Assembly (NCBI GenBank): GCA_031538895.1
Contig: JAVKLU010000004.1
Span: 1-13,642, forward strand
Source of the DNA: JAVKLU01 sp031538895
Lineage (GTDB): Bacteria; Pseudomonadota; Gammaproteobacteria; Burkholderiales; Burkholderiaceae
Direction: 5' to 3'
DNA length: 13,642 bases
The notes beneath the pieces were generated by a model. That model was not told the origin of the DNA. It saw nothing but the letters and a program-made list of their open reading frames with translations, and ran no database searches. Positions 1-8,291 of the stretch are shown here, one piece after another. The translations under genes and the position numbers were made by a program. The first letter of the stretch is position 1, and each line of letters begins with the position of its first letter.

Positions 1-147
1 AAGGGCATTTCTATCAATTCATTTTTGCGGCGAATTGCTTTGTTGCGCAGTACGCGAAATCCTCACGTACTGTATGTACGCTCCGGTTTCTGTGTGCTGT
101 GCGCCTCGCACTTCATCCGCACATTCTGTATTTATAGAAGTGCCCTT
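1..147. mobile_element. MITE-like long imperfect palindrome
   Basis: The ends are inverted repeats: bases 1-14 (AAGGGCATTTCTAT) match the reverse complement of 134-147 at 13 of 14 positions. The symmetry continues inward with mismatches. It includes TGCGG..GAA blocks and GCGCAG/GCACAG blocks, and it closes on CGTAC (66-70), a TGTAT loop (71-75) and GTACG (76-80). The centre of the inner hairpin falls at the midpoint of the outer repeats, so the stretch is one folded unit of about 147 bp. No credible protein is encoded. It may extend left of the window. The layout resembles a MITE or other palindromic intergenic repeat; mobility is inferred, and no target-site duplication can be seen because the left flank is missing. 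Confidence 0.6.
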
Positions 148-209
148 AAGAATCTCTTTGATATTTTCTAATGAGTCTAGAGAGTTGTTGGTGAGGAAAA
201 CTTGAGACA

Positions 210-1043
210 ATGAATACAAAAGTGGTTCTGGTGACCGGCGCAGCACAACGAATCGGCGCGGCGATTGCGCAGCACTGCGCGAATGCCGGATGGCGCGTCG
301 CTTTGCACTACAACAGTTCGGCTGATGCGGCAGAACACACTCGGCAGAGCTTGAAGAGTTCCGATCAACATCACTGTTTTAGTGCCGATTTTTCAGATGA
401 TGATTCTGATCGCGTCGCCGATGAATTGATTGATGCGGTGGTGAAAAAAATGGGTCGCATAGATGCCATTGTGAATAACGCCTCACTGTTTGCGCGCGAC
501 AAAGATGATTCTGCAACCCAATCTACAACAGCCTCCGGCACGACGCTTGAAACAGATCAATGCTTTTATCATCCCGCGCTAATCGCACATATGAAAGTCA
601 ATGTGAGTGTGCCGATTTTGTTGGCGCAGGCTTTGCATCGTTATTTGATGGCCTTGGGTTCAAACACGACAGGTCATGGTTGTGTGGTGAATTTACTGGA
701 CCAAAAATTGTGGAATCCTAATCCTGATTTTTTAAGTTACTCATTGAGCAAAGCCGCCCTGCAATATGCGACGACGGTGTTGGCTCAAGCCTTTGCGCCG
801 ACGCTTCGTGTCTGTGCGGTCGCGCCAGGAATGAGTTTGCCCAGCACCTATCAAACCGATAACAACTTTACTCAAGCGCAACAGCATTCGCTATTGGGTT
901 TTGCCAGTAGCCCTCAAGACGTGGCCAAGGCGGTATTGTTTTTGTTAGAAACGCCTTCGATTACTGGTAGCAGTATTTTGGTTGATGCGGGACAGCATTT
1001 GATGCCCAATCGGCGCGATGTGATGTTTTTGGCGCCGCAATGA
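210..1043 (+). CDS. Pteridine reductase (FolM/PTR1-type SDR)
   Basis: A 277-residue short-chain dehydrogenase/reductase, probably an NADPH-dependent cytosolic reductase of dihydropterins or dihydrofolate. The N-terminal nucleotide-binding motif is TGAAQRIG, with Arg where classical SDRs have Gly, which is typical of pteridine reductases. NNAS follows near residue 89. The catalytic set is Asp164-Tyr177-Lys181 (YSLSK). Asp replaces the usual SDR Ser and lies 13 residues before Tyr, as in Leishmania PTR1 (D181/Y194/K198). A polar insertion (about residues 95-125) follows NNAS, where PTR1 also has a long loop. The ATG at 210 is chosen because the Rossmann strand begins directly after it. The nearest purine-rich tract (GAGGA, 192-196) is rather far upstream. 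The next gene starts 27 bp downstream. Family assignment is firm; the exact substrate is inferred. Confidence 0.88.
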   Translation: MNTKVVLVTGAAQRIGAAIAQHCANAGWRVALHYNSSADAAEHTRQSLKSSDQHHCFSADFSDDDSDRVADELIDAVVKKMGRIDAIVNNASLFARDKDDSATQSTTASGTTLETDQCFYHPALIAHMKVNVSVPILLAQALHRYLMALGSNTTGHGCVVNLLDQKLWNPNPDFLSYSLSKAALQYATTVLAQAFAPTLRVCAVAPGMSLPSTYQTDNNFTQAQQHSLLGFASSPQDVAKAVLFLLETPSITGSSILVDAGQHLMPNRRDVMFLAPQ

Positions 1044-1070
1044 TGGTGCCCTCGCCGGCGCATTAAGACT

Positions 1071-4000
1071 ATGGCCAGTTTTACCCCTACCCAACAAGAG
1101 TGTTTTGATGCGGCGCGAGCGCTGATAAAAGACGCTCGCTATCCCGAGGCGCGCGCGATCCTCGAAAAAATATACCAAGAAAAACCAGATCACGACGAAC
1201 TTACCCATTTATTGGGAGTCGCTCGTTTCTACGATGGCGCACAAAAGGCCGGAGTTCAGTTAGTCGAAGCGGTGCTCAAGCGCATTCCCAATTGGGCTGA
1301 CGTGCACTACAACTTGGGTACGATGTATCAACAGATGCATACCGGTCGGGGGGGCAGCGATCTGGCGATTCGCGCGTTCGCGCAGGCCTACCAATTGGCC
1401 ATGCGCCGAATGGATTTGCTATTGAATTACGGGATTGAGCTGGCGCGCGATCATCAGCACGCCTTGAGCGAAAGTATTTTTTTTGAAGCGCTGTATCTGG
1501 CGAGTAATGATTTAGAAAAAAGCACCGCGTATAGCAGTTTGAGTTATTTGTATTTTCAGTGGGGTCAGCGAGCAGCTTTGGTGTGTGGTGAAAATGCGGT
1601 CAAATACAACGCGAAAGATACGACTGCGTGGATGAATTACGGCAATGCTTTAGTGATGGAGCGTCAGACCGAAAAATCAATTGAGGCTTTTGAAGCGGGC
1701 TTGGCACTTGATGTGGCGAGTCCATCGCTGAAATTTAATTTGGGCTTGGCGTATTTGATCAAAGGCGATTTTGTTCGTGCATGGCCTTTGTATGAAGCGC
1801 GCTGGCAGGCGATTACCCCTTCGCCAATTCGGCAAGATTTATGCGTTTCTGAATGGCGTGGCGAAGCGTGTAGTGCCGCTGAGCGCGCCTTGCCGCTATT
1901 GATTTATTGCGAGCAAGGGTTCGGCGACACGATACAGTTCTTGCGTTTTGTTCCGATGATTGCAGCATATTGGGGCGGTCCGGTGTGGCTAGAAGTGCAA
2001 GGTGAATGTTTGGATGTTTTAGACAAACTCTGGATCACCCGAAGCGCGCTGGCGCGCCTGATCGTACGCGGCAATTCAACTGCCGGTGCGGTGCGGCAGT
2101 GTCCTTTATTGAGCCTGCCTTTGGTGGCACAAAATATCGGATTGCCTTCTGTGCCGCCAGATCAACTTGATCTACCGTATCTGCATGCGCCGCCGATTCA
2201 GAAAGATGCGCAAAATAGTAAAACACGGCCGCAAATTGCCTTGACCTGGTCGGGCAGCGCGACACACAGCCGTGACGTGTTTCGTTCCGTGCCGCTAGAA
2301 AAATTATTAAAGACCTTGGCGCCCCTGAGCGCGCAGTGTGATTTTGTGAGTGTACAAAAACCGGTGCGACCGAGTGATCAGCCGGCGTGGCGCCCATGGT
2401 TAACACCTGCGCCGGCAGATTTGAATACGTTTTATCAGACGGCGCAGATTGTGGCGCACAGTGATTTGGTGATTACTGTGGATACCGCCGTGGCCCATTT
2501 GGCGGGCGCGATGGGAAAAAAAGTGTTTCTCATGTTGCCCTACGCACCGGATTGGCGCTGGGGCGATCCGACGCTAGTGCCCGCGCTGGCGCGCAAGTCA
2601 TATTGGTATCGCGAGATGGTGCTTTTTCGCGCCCCTGAAATTGGCGATTGGGATTCGACGCTGCAGTCTTTGCGCCGCGCCTTAGAAGCTTTTGTAGAGG
2701 ATTTTGCAAAGGGTTCTGTCATGCCCGATCAAAAACTGCTCATGCAAACCCCCACGCAAACATCGGCACCAACACCGATCGCAGCCGCAAATTCCCTCTC
2801 GTCAAAAACGCAAAGCGCACCGCTGTATTCGCCTCAGCAAGATAAGGCGCCGCAGTATGTGAGTGGGTCCGAGACGGCAAGTGAGATTTTTTTTGAAGAC
2901 GCGTTAAATCAACTTTTGGCACAGGCGCAAGCGGCGATGGGACAAAGTCATTTTGTTGAAGCCCTCGCAATTTTGCAACAAGGTTTGGCGCATCCATTCA
3001 CCGCGCACGCCGTGAATTGGCAATTAGCGCATGGCAATATTTTGCTGTTATTGCATCGCTATGACGAAGCCGAAACCGCGCTGCATCGCGCTTTGGCTTT
3101 GCAAGCCAACGCCCAACCCGCGTGGCTGTTATTGGGTCAAGTTTTTTGGGCGCAGCGTCGTTATGCCAAAGCGCAAAATGCGTGGATGCAAGCGCAAAGC
3201 TTGGCGGCCTTGGACGACAATGTGGCGGCGCGTTTGGCGGAGTCCGCCTTTTATGCACATGATTACGCTTTTGCGGCGACCCAATATGAGTTGATTTTGA
3301 AGCGGACTCATTTATTCACACCTGAACAGTGTGCGAAGGCGTGGCAGAGTCAGGGGGCGTGTTATGCGTTTTTGAATGACCTTGACGCGGCGAAAAAATG
3401 TTATCAAAAAGCGCTCTCAATTCAACCAAATTATTCGCGCGCGCAATTTAATTTAGCGGCGGCATATTTGGTTAAAGGTGATTACGCCCAAGCCTGGCCG
3501 CTATACGAAGCGCGCCTGTTATTAGATGACGGTAAAAAAACGCCTCTTGACCTGCCCGAATGGCGAGGCGAGCGCAATTTAGCCGGACAATGCTTGTTGA
3601 TTGATGCTGAGCAGGGTTTGGGTGATGCTGTTTTTGCCGCGCGCTTTTTGAGTATTTTATTAAAGCAAGACATCACTTTAGTGCTGTGGGTTCCCAAATC
3701 ACTGCGCGAACTGTTTCATTATTTGAATATTGCCAAAGCACTGCGCGCTCGATTGCATGTGGTGACGACGCTTGAAGACGCCTTGCCGTTTGTACCGGTA
3801 GCGCGTTGTCCGATGATGTCTTTGCCCTACGCGCTGAAAACGACAGAAGAGACGATTCCGGCGGCCGGCGGCTATTTGCAAATGGCCAGTTCAGTTGAGA
3901 CCATTTTGGGTCAGAAAAAATCAAGTGCGCCCAAAAAACGCGCGGCCTTGATTTGGCGCGGGCGTGCTGAAAATAAAAATGATGCGATTCGTTCGATACC

Positions 4001-4430
4001 CTTGAGCGAATGGCGCGATCTTGTTGCCGCTTTACGTAGCGCGCATTATGAGTGTCACTCTTTAAACCTTGATCCATCAAAGGATGAGCGGGCACTGATG
4101 ACGCAGTGGGGAATTATTGACGGCACGGCAGGAGTTGATTCTGTGGCGACAATGGCGCAAATGATTTCGGAGAGCGCCTTAGTGATTACGGTCGACACTT
4201 TGCACGCGCACCTAGCAGGTGCTTTGGGCGTGCGGACATGGGTGTTATTGCCGCACTTTCCGGATTGGCGTTGGCAACAAAATCGCAACGATAGCCCGTG
4301 GTACCGTAGTCTGTATTTGTGGCGTCAGTCGGTTCAAGCGCAGTGGGCGCCGGTGTTTACACAAATCATCGATAGAATTAAACAAGACAGTCGCAAGCCG
4401 TCCAACGCCGGATCGCGTAAAAAGAAATGA
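1071..4430 (+). CDS. Two-fold TPR + GT9/GT41-like glycosyltransferase protein
   Basis: An 1119-residue protein built from two homologous halves. Each half has TPR-like helical repeats (about 5-245 and 625-815) followed by a glycosyltransferase-like domain related to heptosyltransferase (GT9) or O-GlcNAc-transferase-like folds. Matching landmarks are WPLYEARW (about 237) and WPLYEARL (808); EWRGE in both; EQGFGDTIQFLRF and EQGLGDAVFAARF; VITVDTAVAHLAG (466) and VITVDTLHAHLAG (1038); and APDWRW and FPDWRW followed by W-Y-R. The offset is about 571 residues. A low-complexity T/P/A/S/Q linker (about 550-620) joins the halves. The first half keeps SGSATHSRDVFRSVPL and the second RGRAENKNDAIRSIPL, the likely phosphate/sugar-nucleotide-facing loops. 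No signal peptide or TM segment is visible, so it is probably cytosolic. The acceptor is unknown; protein or cell-surface glycosylation is an inference. The ATG at 1071 has no evident Shine-Dalgarno sequence. Confidence 0.85.
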   Translation: MASFTPTQQECFDAARALIKDARYPEARAILEKIYQEKPDHDELTHLLGVARFYDGAQKAGVQLVEAVLKRIPNWADVHYNLGTMYQQMHTGRGGSDLAIRAFAQAYQLAMRRMDLLLNYGIELARDHQHALSESIFFEALYLASNDLEKSTAYSSLSYLYFQWGQRAALVCGENAVKYNAKDTTAWMNYGNALVMERQTEKSIEAFEAGLALDVASPSLKFNLGLAYLIKGDFVRAWPLYEARWQAITPSPIRQDLCVSEWRGEACSAAERALPLLIYCEQGFGDTIQFLRFVPMIAAYWGGPVWLEVQGECLDVLDKLWITRSALARLIVRGNSTAGAVRQCPLLSLPLVAQNIGLPSVPPDQLDLPYLHAPPIQKDAQNSKTRPQIALTWSGSATHSRDVFRSVPLEKLLKTLAPLSAQCDFVSVQKPVRPSDQPAWRPWLTPAPADLNTFYQTAQIVAHSDLVITVDTAVAHLAGAMGKKVFLMLPYAPDWRWGDPTLVPALARKSYWYREMVLFRAPEIGDWDSTLQSLRRALEAFVEDFAKGSVMPDQKLLMQTPTQTSAPTPIAAANSLSSKTQSAPLYSPQQDKAPQYVSGSETASEIFFEDALNQLLAQAQAAMGQSHFVEALAILQQGLAHPFTAHAVNWQLAHGNILLLLHRYDEAETALHRALALQANAQPAWLLLGQVFWAQRRYAKAQNAWMQAQSLAALDDNVAARLAESAFYAHDYAFAATQYELILKRTHLFTPEQCAKAWQSQGACYAFLNDLDAAKKCYQKALSIQPNYSRAQFNLAAAYLVKGDYAQAWPLYEARLLLDDGKKTPLDLPEWRGERNLAGQCLLIDAEQGLGDAVFAARFLSILLKQDITLVLWVPKSLRELFHYLNIAKALRARLHVVTTLEDALPFVPVARCPMMSLPYALKTTEETIPAAGGYLQMASSVETILGQKKSSAPKKRAALIWRGRAENKNDAIRSIPLSEWRDLVAALRSAHYECHSLNLDPSKDERALMTQWGIIDGTAGVDSVATMAQMISESALVITVDTLHAHLAGALGVRTWVLLPHFPDWRWQQNRNDSPWYRSLYLWRQSVQAQWAPVFTQIIDRIKQDSRKPSNAGSRKKK

Positions 4431-4474
4431 TGCCAGATAGTTTTTTTTGATACTCGTTTTTATAAGCCGTTTTA

Positions 4475-6112
4475 ATGAAAAAAATTCTTTCATGTGCGCT
4501 GGCACAATGTAATCCCCTCGTCGCCGACTGCGCCGGAAATGTTGCGCGCGCATTGGACTGGATTGAACAGGCAGCGCGCGCAGGCGCTGATGTCATTGTG
4601 TTCCCAGAGTTAATGCTGTCCGGTTATCCACCAGAGGATTTGTTGTGCTTGCCGGATTTTGTCGCCGCGCATGAGGCGGCTTGGCAAAATTTATTATTGG
4701 CGAGTAAAAATATGACGCTGACGATAGTTATAGGGCGTTTGGAATTTGCTGAAGGCAAAACGTATAACGCCGCGACGGTGATTCAAGACGGCGCGATCAT
4801 TGCACACTATCGCAAGCGCAAGTTACCTAATTTTGGGGTATTTGATGAGCGTCGTTATTTTGACGCCGGCGATGTGCGCGTGGCCTTTGAGATAAAAGGA
4901 GTGGCGTGCAGTGTCGTTATTTGTGAAGATGTTTGGCATACCGACATCATGTCCGAACACAGGGATCAAGACCTTGTGTTTGTGATTAACGCCTCGCCCT
5001 ATCACCGTGGCAAATTACGCGATCGTCAAGACGCGATCGCCAAAAGCTGTGCGCACATCAATGCCGCACTGGTGTATGTGAATCAGGTGGGCGGGCAAGA
5101 TGAACTGGTTTTTGATGGCCAGTCATTTGTGCGAGATCAAGCAGGCCTCGTGACGCGGTGTGCGCCCTTGGGTGTTGAAACAATGGCCCTGGCACATTAC
5201 GAGGCCGGTACTTGGCGCGTCGATGATGGAGTCAAAATCGTTCAACACGATTTGAGTGATGTGGCGCAAGACTACCAAGCGCTGGTGTTGGGTTTACAAG
5301 ATTACGCGCGTAAAAATCATTTTACCGAGGTCGTTTTGGGTTTATCAGGAGGGGTTGATTCGGCCTTGGTATTGGCGTTGGCGGTCGATGCCTTGGGCGC
5401 GGATAAAGTTCATACCGTGATGATGCCCTCGCCCTATACGGCGTCGATCAGCGAGATTGATGCGACAGAAATTGCGCATAATTTTGGCGTCGCACATCAA
5501 ACGATTTCGATTAGCGCCTGTTTTGACGGATTACAAAACAGTTTGTTAGATGCTTTTAAAGGACGCGCGGCCGACGTCACTGAAGAAAATTTACAGGCAC
5601 GAATTCGTGGTACTTTACTGATGGCGCTGTCGAATAAGTTTTCGTATTTGCTATTGGCAACGGGAAATAAATCTGAATTGGCGATGGGGTATTGCACTTT
5701 GTACGGTGATATGAATGGCGGGTTTGCGCCAATTAAAGATGTGTTAAAAACCGATGTTTATGCGCTGTGCGCTTATCGCAATCAAGGGGCGCAAAAAATC
5801 GGTGGCGCGATGATTCCGGAGCGCATTTTGACGCGCGCGCCCAGCGCCGAATTGCGCCCCAATCAAACGGATCAGGATTCTCTACCGCCGTATGAGATTT
5901 TGGATGGCATTATTCGTGCGTGGATGGAGCACAAGCAGAGCGTCGCGGCGATGGTGGCACAGGGTTATGATGAGGCACTTGTTTTGCGTATTGTTCGGGC
6001 GATTGGCTTGAACGAATACAAGCGTCGGCAAGGCGTCATCGGCACGCGGATTAGTCGCTGTGCGTTTGGACGCGATTGGCGCATGCCACAAACGAAGCAA
6101 CAGACTAGTTAA
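4475..6112 (+). CDS. nadE: Glutamine-dependent NAD+ synthase
   Basis: A 545-residue two-domain enzyme that converts deamido-NAD, ATP and glutamine to NAD+ in the last step of NAD biosynthesis. The N-terminal nitrilase-fold glutaminase domain (about 1-265) has the catalytic triad Glu45 (FPELMLSGYPPEDLL), Lys114 (in YRKRKLPNFGVFDERRYF) and Cys150 (VVICEDVW). The C-terminal synthetase domain has the ATP-pyrophosphatase loop SGGVDS at 291-296 and the family motifs TGNKSELAMGYCTLYGDMNGG and LPPYEILD. The length is normal for the bacterial glutamine-dependent form. The ATG at 4475 places the first nitrilase strand directly at the N-terminus; no good ribosome site precedes it. It lies 44 bp after the TPR gene and 26 bp before the next gene, on the same strand. 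Confidence 0.96.
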   Translation: MKKILSCALAQCNPLVADCAGNVARALDWIEQAARAGADVIVFPELMLSGYPPEDLLCLPDFVAAHEAAWQNLLLASKNMTLTIVIGRLEFAEGKTYNAATVIQDGAIIAHYRKRKLPNFGVFDERRYFDAGDVRVAFEIKGVACSVVICEDVWHTDIMSEHRDQDLVFVINASPYHRGKLRDRQDAIAKSCAHINAALVYVNQVGGQDELVFDGQSFVRDQAGLVTRCAPLGVETMALAHYEAGTWRVDDGVKIVQHDLSDVAQDYQALVLGLQDYARKNHFTEVVLGLSGGVDSALVLALAVDALGADKVHTVMMPSPYTASISEIDATEIAHNFGVAHQTISISACFDGLQNSLLDAFKGRAADVTEENLQARIRGTLLMALSNKFSYLLLATGNKSELAMGYCTLYGDMNGGFAPIKDVLKTDVYALCAYRNQGAQKIGGAMIPERILTRAPSAELRPNQTDQDSLPPYEILDGIIRAWMEHKQSVAAMVAQGYDEALVLRIVRAIGLNEYKRRQGVIGTRISRCAFGRDWRMPQTKQQTS

Positions 6113-6138
6113 TCCCGCCTATTTTTGAATCTTTAAAA

Positions 6139-6381
6139 ATGAATTTTTTTGCAAAAAATTTTATCCAGATCGCCCGCCGTTTGCTGTGGCTGGTCTTTTT
6201 TCTGGGGCTGTTTTCGTTTGGTGTTAAAAATGCGCACTACTGGTCTTTGCATCTGTGGGGCCTTACAGATATTGAGGCGTCGACGATTGTAATTTTGCTG
6301 GTCACTTTTTTATTGGGCTGGATATGCCACGCGGGAGTGCTGTTGTGGATGCGCCGCATGAATACCAAAGTTGTTGAATAA
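6139..6381 (+). CDS. Small two-TM protein, possibly LapA-domain
   Basis: An 80-residue inner-membrane protein. The first hydrophobic segment covers about residues 11-28 (LLWLVFFLGLFSFGV), followed by a short loop with a KNAHYWSLHLWG motif. A second hydrophobic segment covers about 47-68 (STIVILLVTFLLGWICHAG), and the C-terminus is basic (MRRMNTK). The pattern of one TM, an N-x-x-x-V/S-L-like loop and a second TM resembles LapA/DUF1049 proteins, which in E. coli act with LapB in lipopolysaccharide assembly control. That assignment rests on architecture and one short motif only. No LapB-like gene follows it. It sits 26 bp after nadE and may be co-transcribed. No clear Shine-Dalgarno site is present. 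Confidence 0.7.
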   Translation: MNFFAKNFIQIARRLLWLVFFLGLFSFGVKNAHYWSLHLWGLTDIEASTIVILLVTFLLGWICHAGVLLWMRRMNTKVVE

Positions 6382-6431
6382 AGTGCTGCGCATCATCGAG
6401 AAAAATCGCGCGTTTTTACTATTGGATTTTT

Positions 6432-6436
6432 GAGAG
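6432..6436 (+). promoter_or_regulatory. Ribosome binding site deciding trpG start
   Basis: GAGAG ends 8 nt before the ATG at 6445. It supports that start over an in-frame TTG at 6430 and an ATG at 6454. Confidence 0.5.
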
Positions 6437-6444
6437 CATCATTT

Positions 6445-7014
6445 ATGCTGTTAATGATTGATAACTACGATTCGTTTACGTATAACTTGGTCCAGTATCT
6501 GGGCGAGTTGGGGGCTCAGGTCAAGGTGATTCGGAATGATGATTTGTCGGTGGCGCAAATTATTGCTTTGAACCCCGAGCGCGTCGTCTTGTCGCCGGGG
6601 CCTTGTTCGCCCTTGGAGGCCGGGGTTTGTGTACCGCTGATCCGCGCGTTAGCGGGGCGGGTACCGATTTTGGGGGTGTGTTTGGGCCATCAATGTATTG
6701 GCGCAGCATTTGGTGCGACGGTCGGGCGCGCGACGCGCGTGATGCACGGTAAAACGGATCAATTGACCCATCATAATCAGGGTGTTTTTCGTGGCTTGCC
6801 TAATCCAATTACCGTGACGCGCTATCACTCTTTGGCAATCGCGCCCGATACGATTGGTGATGATTTTATGATTACCGCAACCACGTCGGATGCTTGTGTC
6901 ATGGGTATTCGACACCGTCAGTGGGCCTTGGAAGGCGTACAGTTTCACCCAGAATCAATTGCGACTGAACATGGTCACGCCATGTTACAGAATTTTTTAC
7001 AAGACAAAATTTAA
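6445..7014 (+). CDS. trpG: Anthranilate/aminodeoxychorismate synthase glutaminase subunit
   Basis: A 189-residue class I glutamine amidotransferase. It supplies ammonia from glutamine to a chorismate-using partner (TrpE for tryptophan, PabB for folate). The N-terminus is the family signature MIDNYDSFTYNL. SPGPCSP is the oxyanion strand, and the nucleophile is Cys79 in GVCLGHQCIG. His168 and Glu170 in VQFHPES complete the triad. KTDQLTHHNQGVF and TRYHSLAI are typical TrpG/PabA segments. It is full length. The ATG at 6445 is preferred because of the GAGAG upstream. No trpE, pabB, trpD or trpC lies within the window, so tryptophan versus p-aminobenzoate use cannot be decided; many bacteria use one amphibolic copy. 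Its stop codon is 14 bp from the start of the MORN gene. Confidence 0.92.
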   Translation: MLLMIDNYDSFTYNLVQYLGELGAQVKVIRNDDLSVAQIIALNPERVVLSPGPCSPLEAGVCVPLIRALAGRVPILGVCLGHQCIGAAFGATVGRATRVMHGKTDQLTHHNQGVFRGLPNPITVTRYHSLAIAPDTIGDDFMITATTSDACVMGIRHRQWALEGVQFHPESIATEHGHAMLQNFLQDKI

Positions 7015-7018
7015 TGTT

Positions 7019-7023
7019 AGGAG
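7019..7023 (+). promoter_or_regulatory. Shine-Dalgarno for MORN gene
   Basis: AGGAG lies 5 nt before the ATG at 7029. It decides for that start over the ATG at 7014 that overlaps the trpG stop. Confidence 0.75.
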
Positions 7024-7028
7024 CGCTC

Positions 7029-8291
7029 ATGAAAAGTCGTTTGTTAATCTTAGTCAGTCTCGTCATCGGAGTTGTTGGAATTCTCGGAACTTTAGGTGCG
7101 CTAGGACGCGTCAATGCCGCCACCAGCGCCGCCGCCAATGCAGAGCCCTGTAAAGTGGACTCCTACTTTGCTGACGCGCGTTCAGGATTTACCTGGTCCG
7201 GCCCTTGTGTCAAAGGTTTTGCCGAAGGTAAGGGGCGATTAAATATGCGCGTGGCAGATTTAATTTTGTCTTACTACGAGGGCGAAATGCGTCGCGGCCT
7301 GCGCGAGGGCTATGGTATTTATCAATGGCGTAATGGTGATCGCTATGTTGGACAATGGAAAAACGATAAACGCGAAGGTCAAGGCGAACATCTTGGCGCT
7401 AATGGTGAATACTATAAAGGGACTTGGCGCAACGATGTGCGCGAAGGCCGCGGCCGGCAAACCTGGAAAACGGGTTTGATTTACGAGGGGCAATGGTCTG
7501 ACGACAAAGCCTCGGGTGAGGGTAAATTGAGCTGGTCCAATGGCGACGTATACGAGGGCGTACTGGTTAATGGGCGGGCCAATGGTCGAGGACGTTTTAT
7601 TCAAAGAAATGGCAGCAGCTATCAGGGTGGTTTTAGCAATGATTTGCGTGACGGTGAAGGAGTTTTGAGTGACGCCAGCGGTTATTACTATCAAGGCCAG
7701 TGGCGCCAAGGCGTTAAATCTGGTCAAGGTAAAGAAACCTTGCCCAATGGCGAGCGTTATTCAGGACGGTTTGTCAATGATCGACGCGAGGGTAAAGGCG
7801 TCGAAGATCGTGTTGATGGTGGCGGCGGGCGTTATGAAGGTTTATGGCAAGCGGGTTTGCGGTCGGGCTTTGGTCAGCAAATATACGCCTCGGGAGGGCA
7901 ATACGAGGGTGGCTGGAGTCGCGGCGTATATGATGGTGATGGGGTTTATACAGATGGTCCAGGCAATCAATATATTGGTCAGTGGGTGGCGGGTAAGCGT
8001 CAGGGACAAGGAAAGCAGTACTTGGTGTCAGGCGTGGAATATGAGGGTTATTGGCAGGACGACAAGCGCAGCGGTGAAGGAGCTTCGAAAGAGGCCAATG
8101 GCACGTCTTACACCGGGCAATGGCGCGATGACAAAAAAAATGGTCGCGGGGTTGAACTGCGTGGCGATGGTTTTCGTTTTGAAGGGGAATTTACCAATAA
8201 TAAATCCGGTCGTGGCAGTCTGTTTTACCCCAATGGCGAACAATTTCTGGTGGAGATCGTCGATGGTCGTGAGTTGGTGAAAAAGAAATAA
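7029..8291 (+). CDS. Exported MORN-repeat protein
   Basis: A 420-residue protein from the ATG at 7029. The N-terminus is MKSRLLILVSLVIGVVGILG followed by a small-residue region ending near VNAATSAAANAEPC. This is a signal peptide or membrane anchor, so the repeats probably face the periplasm. The rest is an almost continuous MORN array: I count 14 clear units of the form Y-x-G-x-W/F...G-x-G (YVGQW, YKGTW, YEGQW, YQGGF, YSGRF, YEGLW, YEGGW, YIGQW, YEGYW, YTGQW, FEGEF and others), with degenerate units at each end. Each unit is about 23 residues. MORN repeats make elongated beta-hairpin stacks and usually act as scaffolds or bind ligands or lipids. No catalytic domain is attached. The C-terminus is basic (ELVKKK). 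It directly follows trpG and is likely co-transcribed. The biological role is unknown. Confidence 0.88.
   Translation: MKSRLLILVSLVIGVVGILGTLGALGRVNAATSAAANAEPCKVDSYFADARSGFTWSGPCVKGFAEGKGRLNMRVADLILSYYEGEMRRGLREGYGIYQWRNGDRYVGQWKNDKREGQGEHLGANGEYYKGTWRNDVREGRGRQTWKTGLIYEGQWSDDKASGEGKLSWSNGDVYEGVLVNGRANGRGRFIQRNGSSYQGGFSNDLRDGEGVLSDASGYYYQGQWRQGVKSGQGKETLPNGERYSGRFVNDRREGKGVEDRVDGGGGRYEGLWQAGLRSGFGQQIYASGGQYEGGWSRGVYDGDGVYTDGPGNQYIGQWVAGKRQGQGKQYLVSGVEYEGYWQDDKRSGEGASKEANGTSYTGQWRDDKKNGRGVELRGDGFRFEGEFTNNKSGRGSLFYPNGEQFLVEIVDGRELVKKK

Noticed and set aside
19..246. A 75-codon minus-strand ORF.
   Set aside because: It runs through the palindromic element and into the pteridine reductase start antisense, with no recognisable protein character.
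3673..4095. A 140-codon minus-strand ORF inside the TPR-GT gene.
   Set aside because: It is a shadow of the strongly supported plus-strand coding frame.
7669..8280. A 203-codon plus-strand ORF inside the MORN gene.
   Set aside because: It is an out-of-frame reading of the repeat array, kept open by repetitive codon use; the MORN frame is unambiguous.
7100..8290. Regularly spaced repeats that could suggest a CRISPR-like or satellite array.
   Set aside because: The repeats are degenerate at DNA level and regular only in the protein; they are MORN units.
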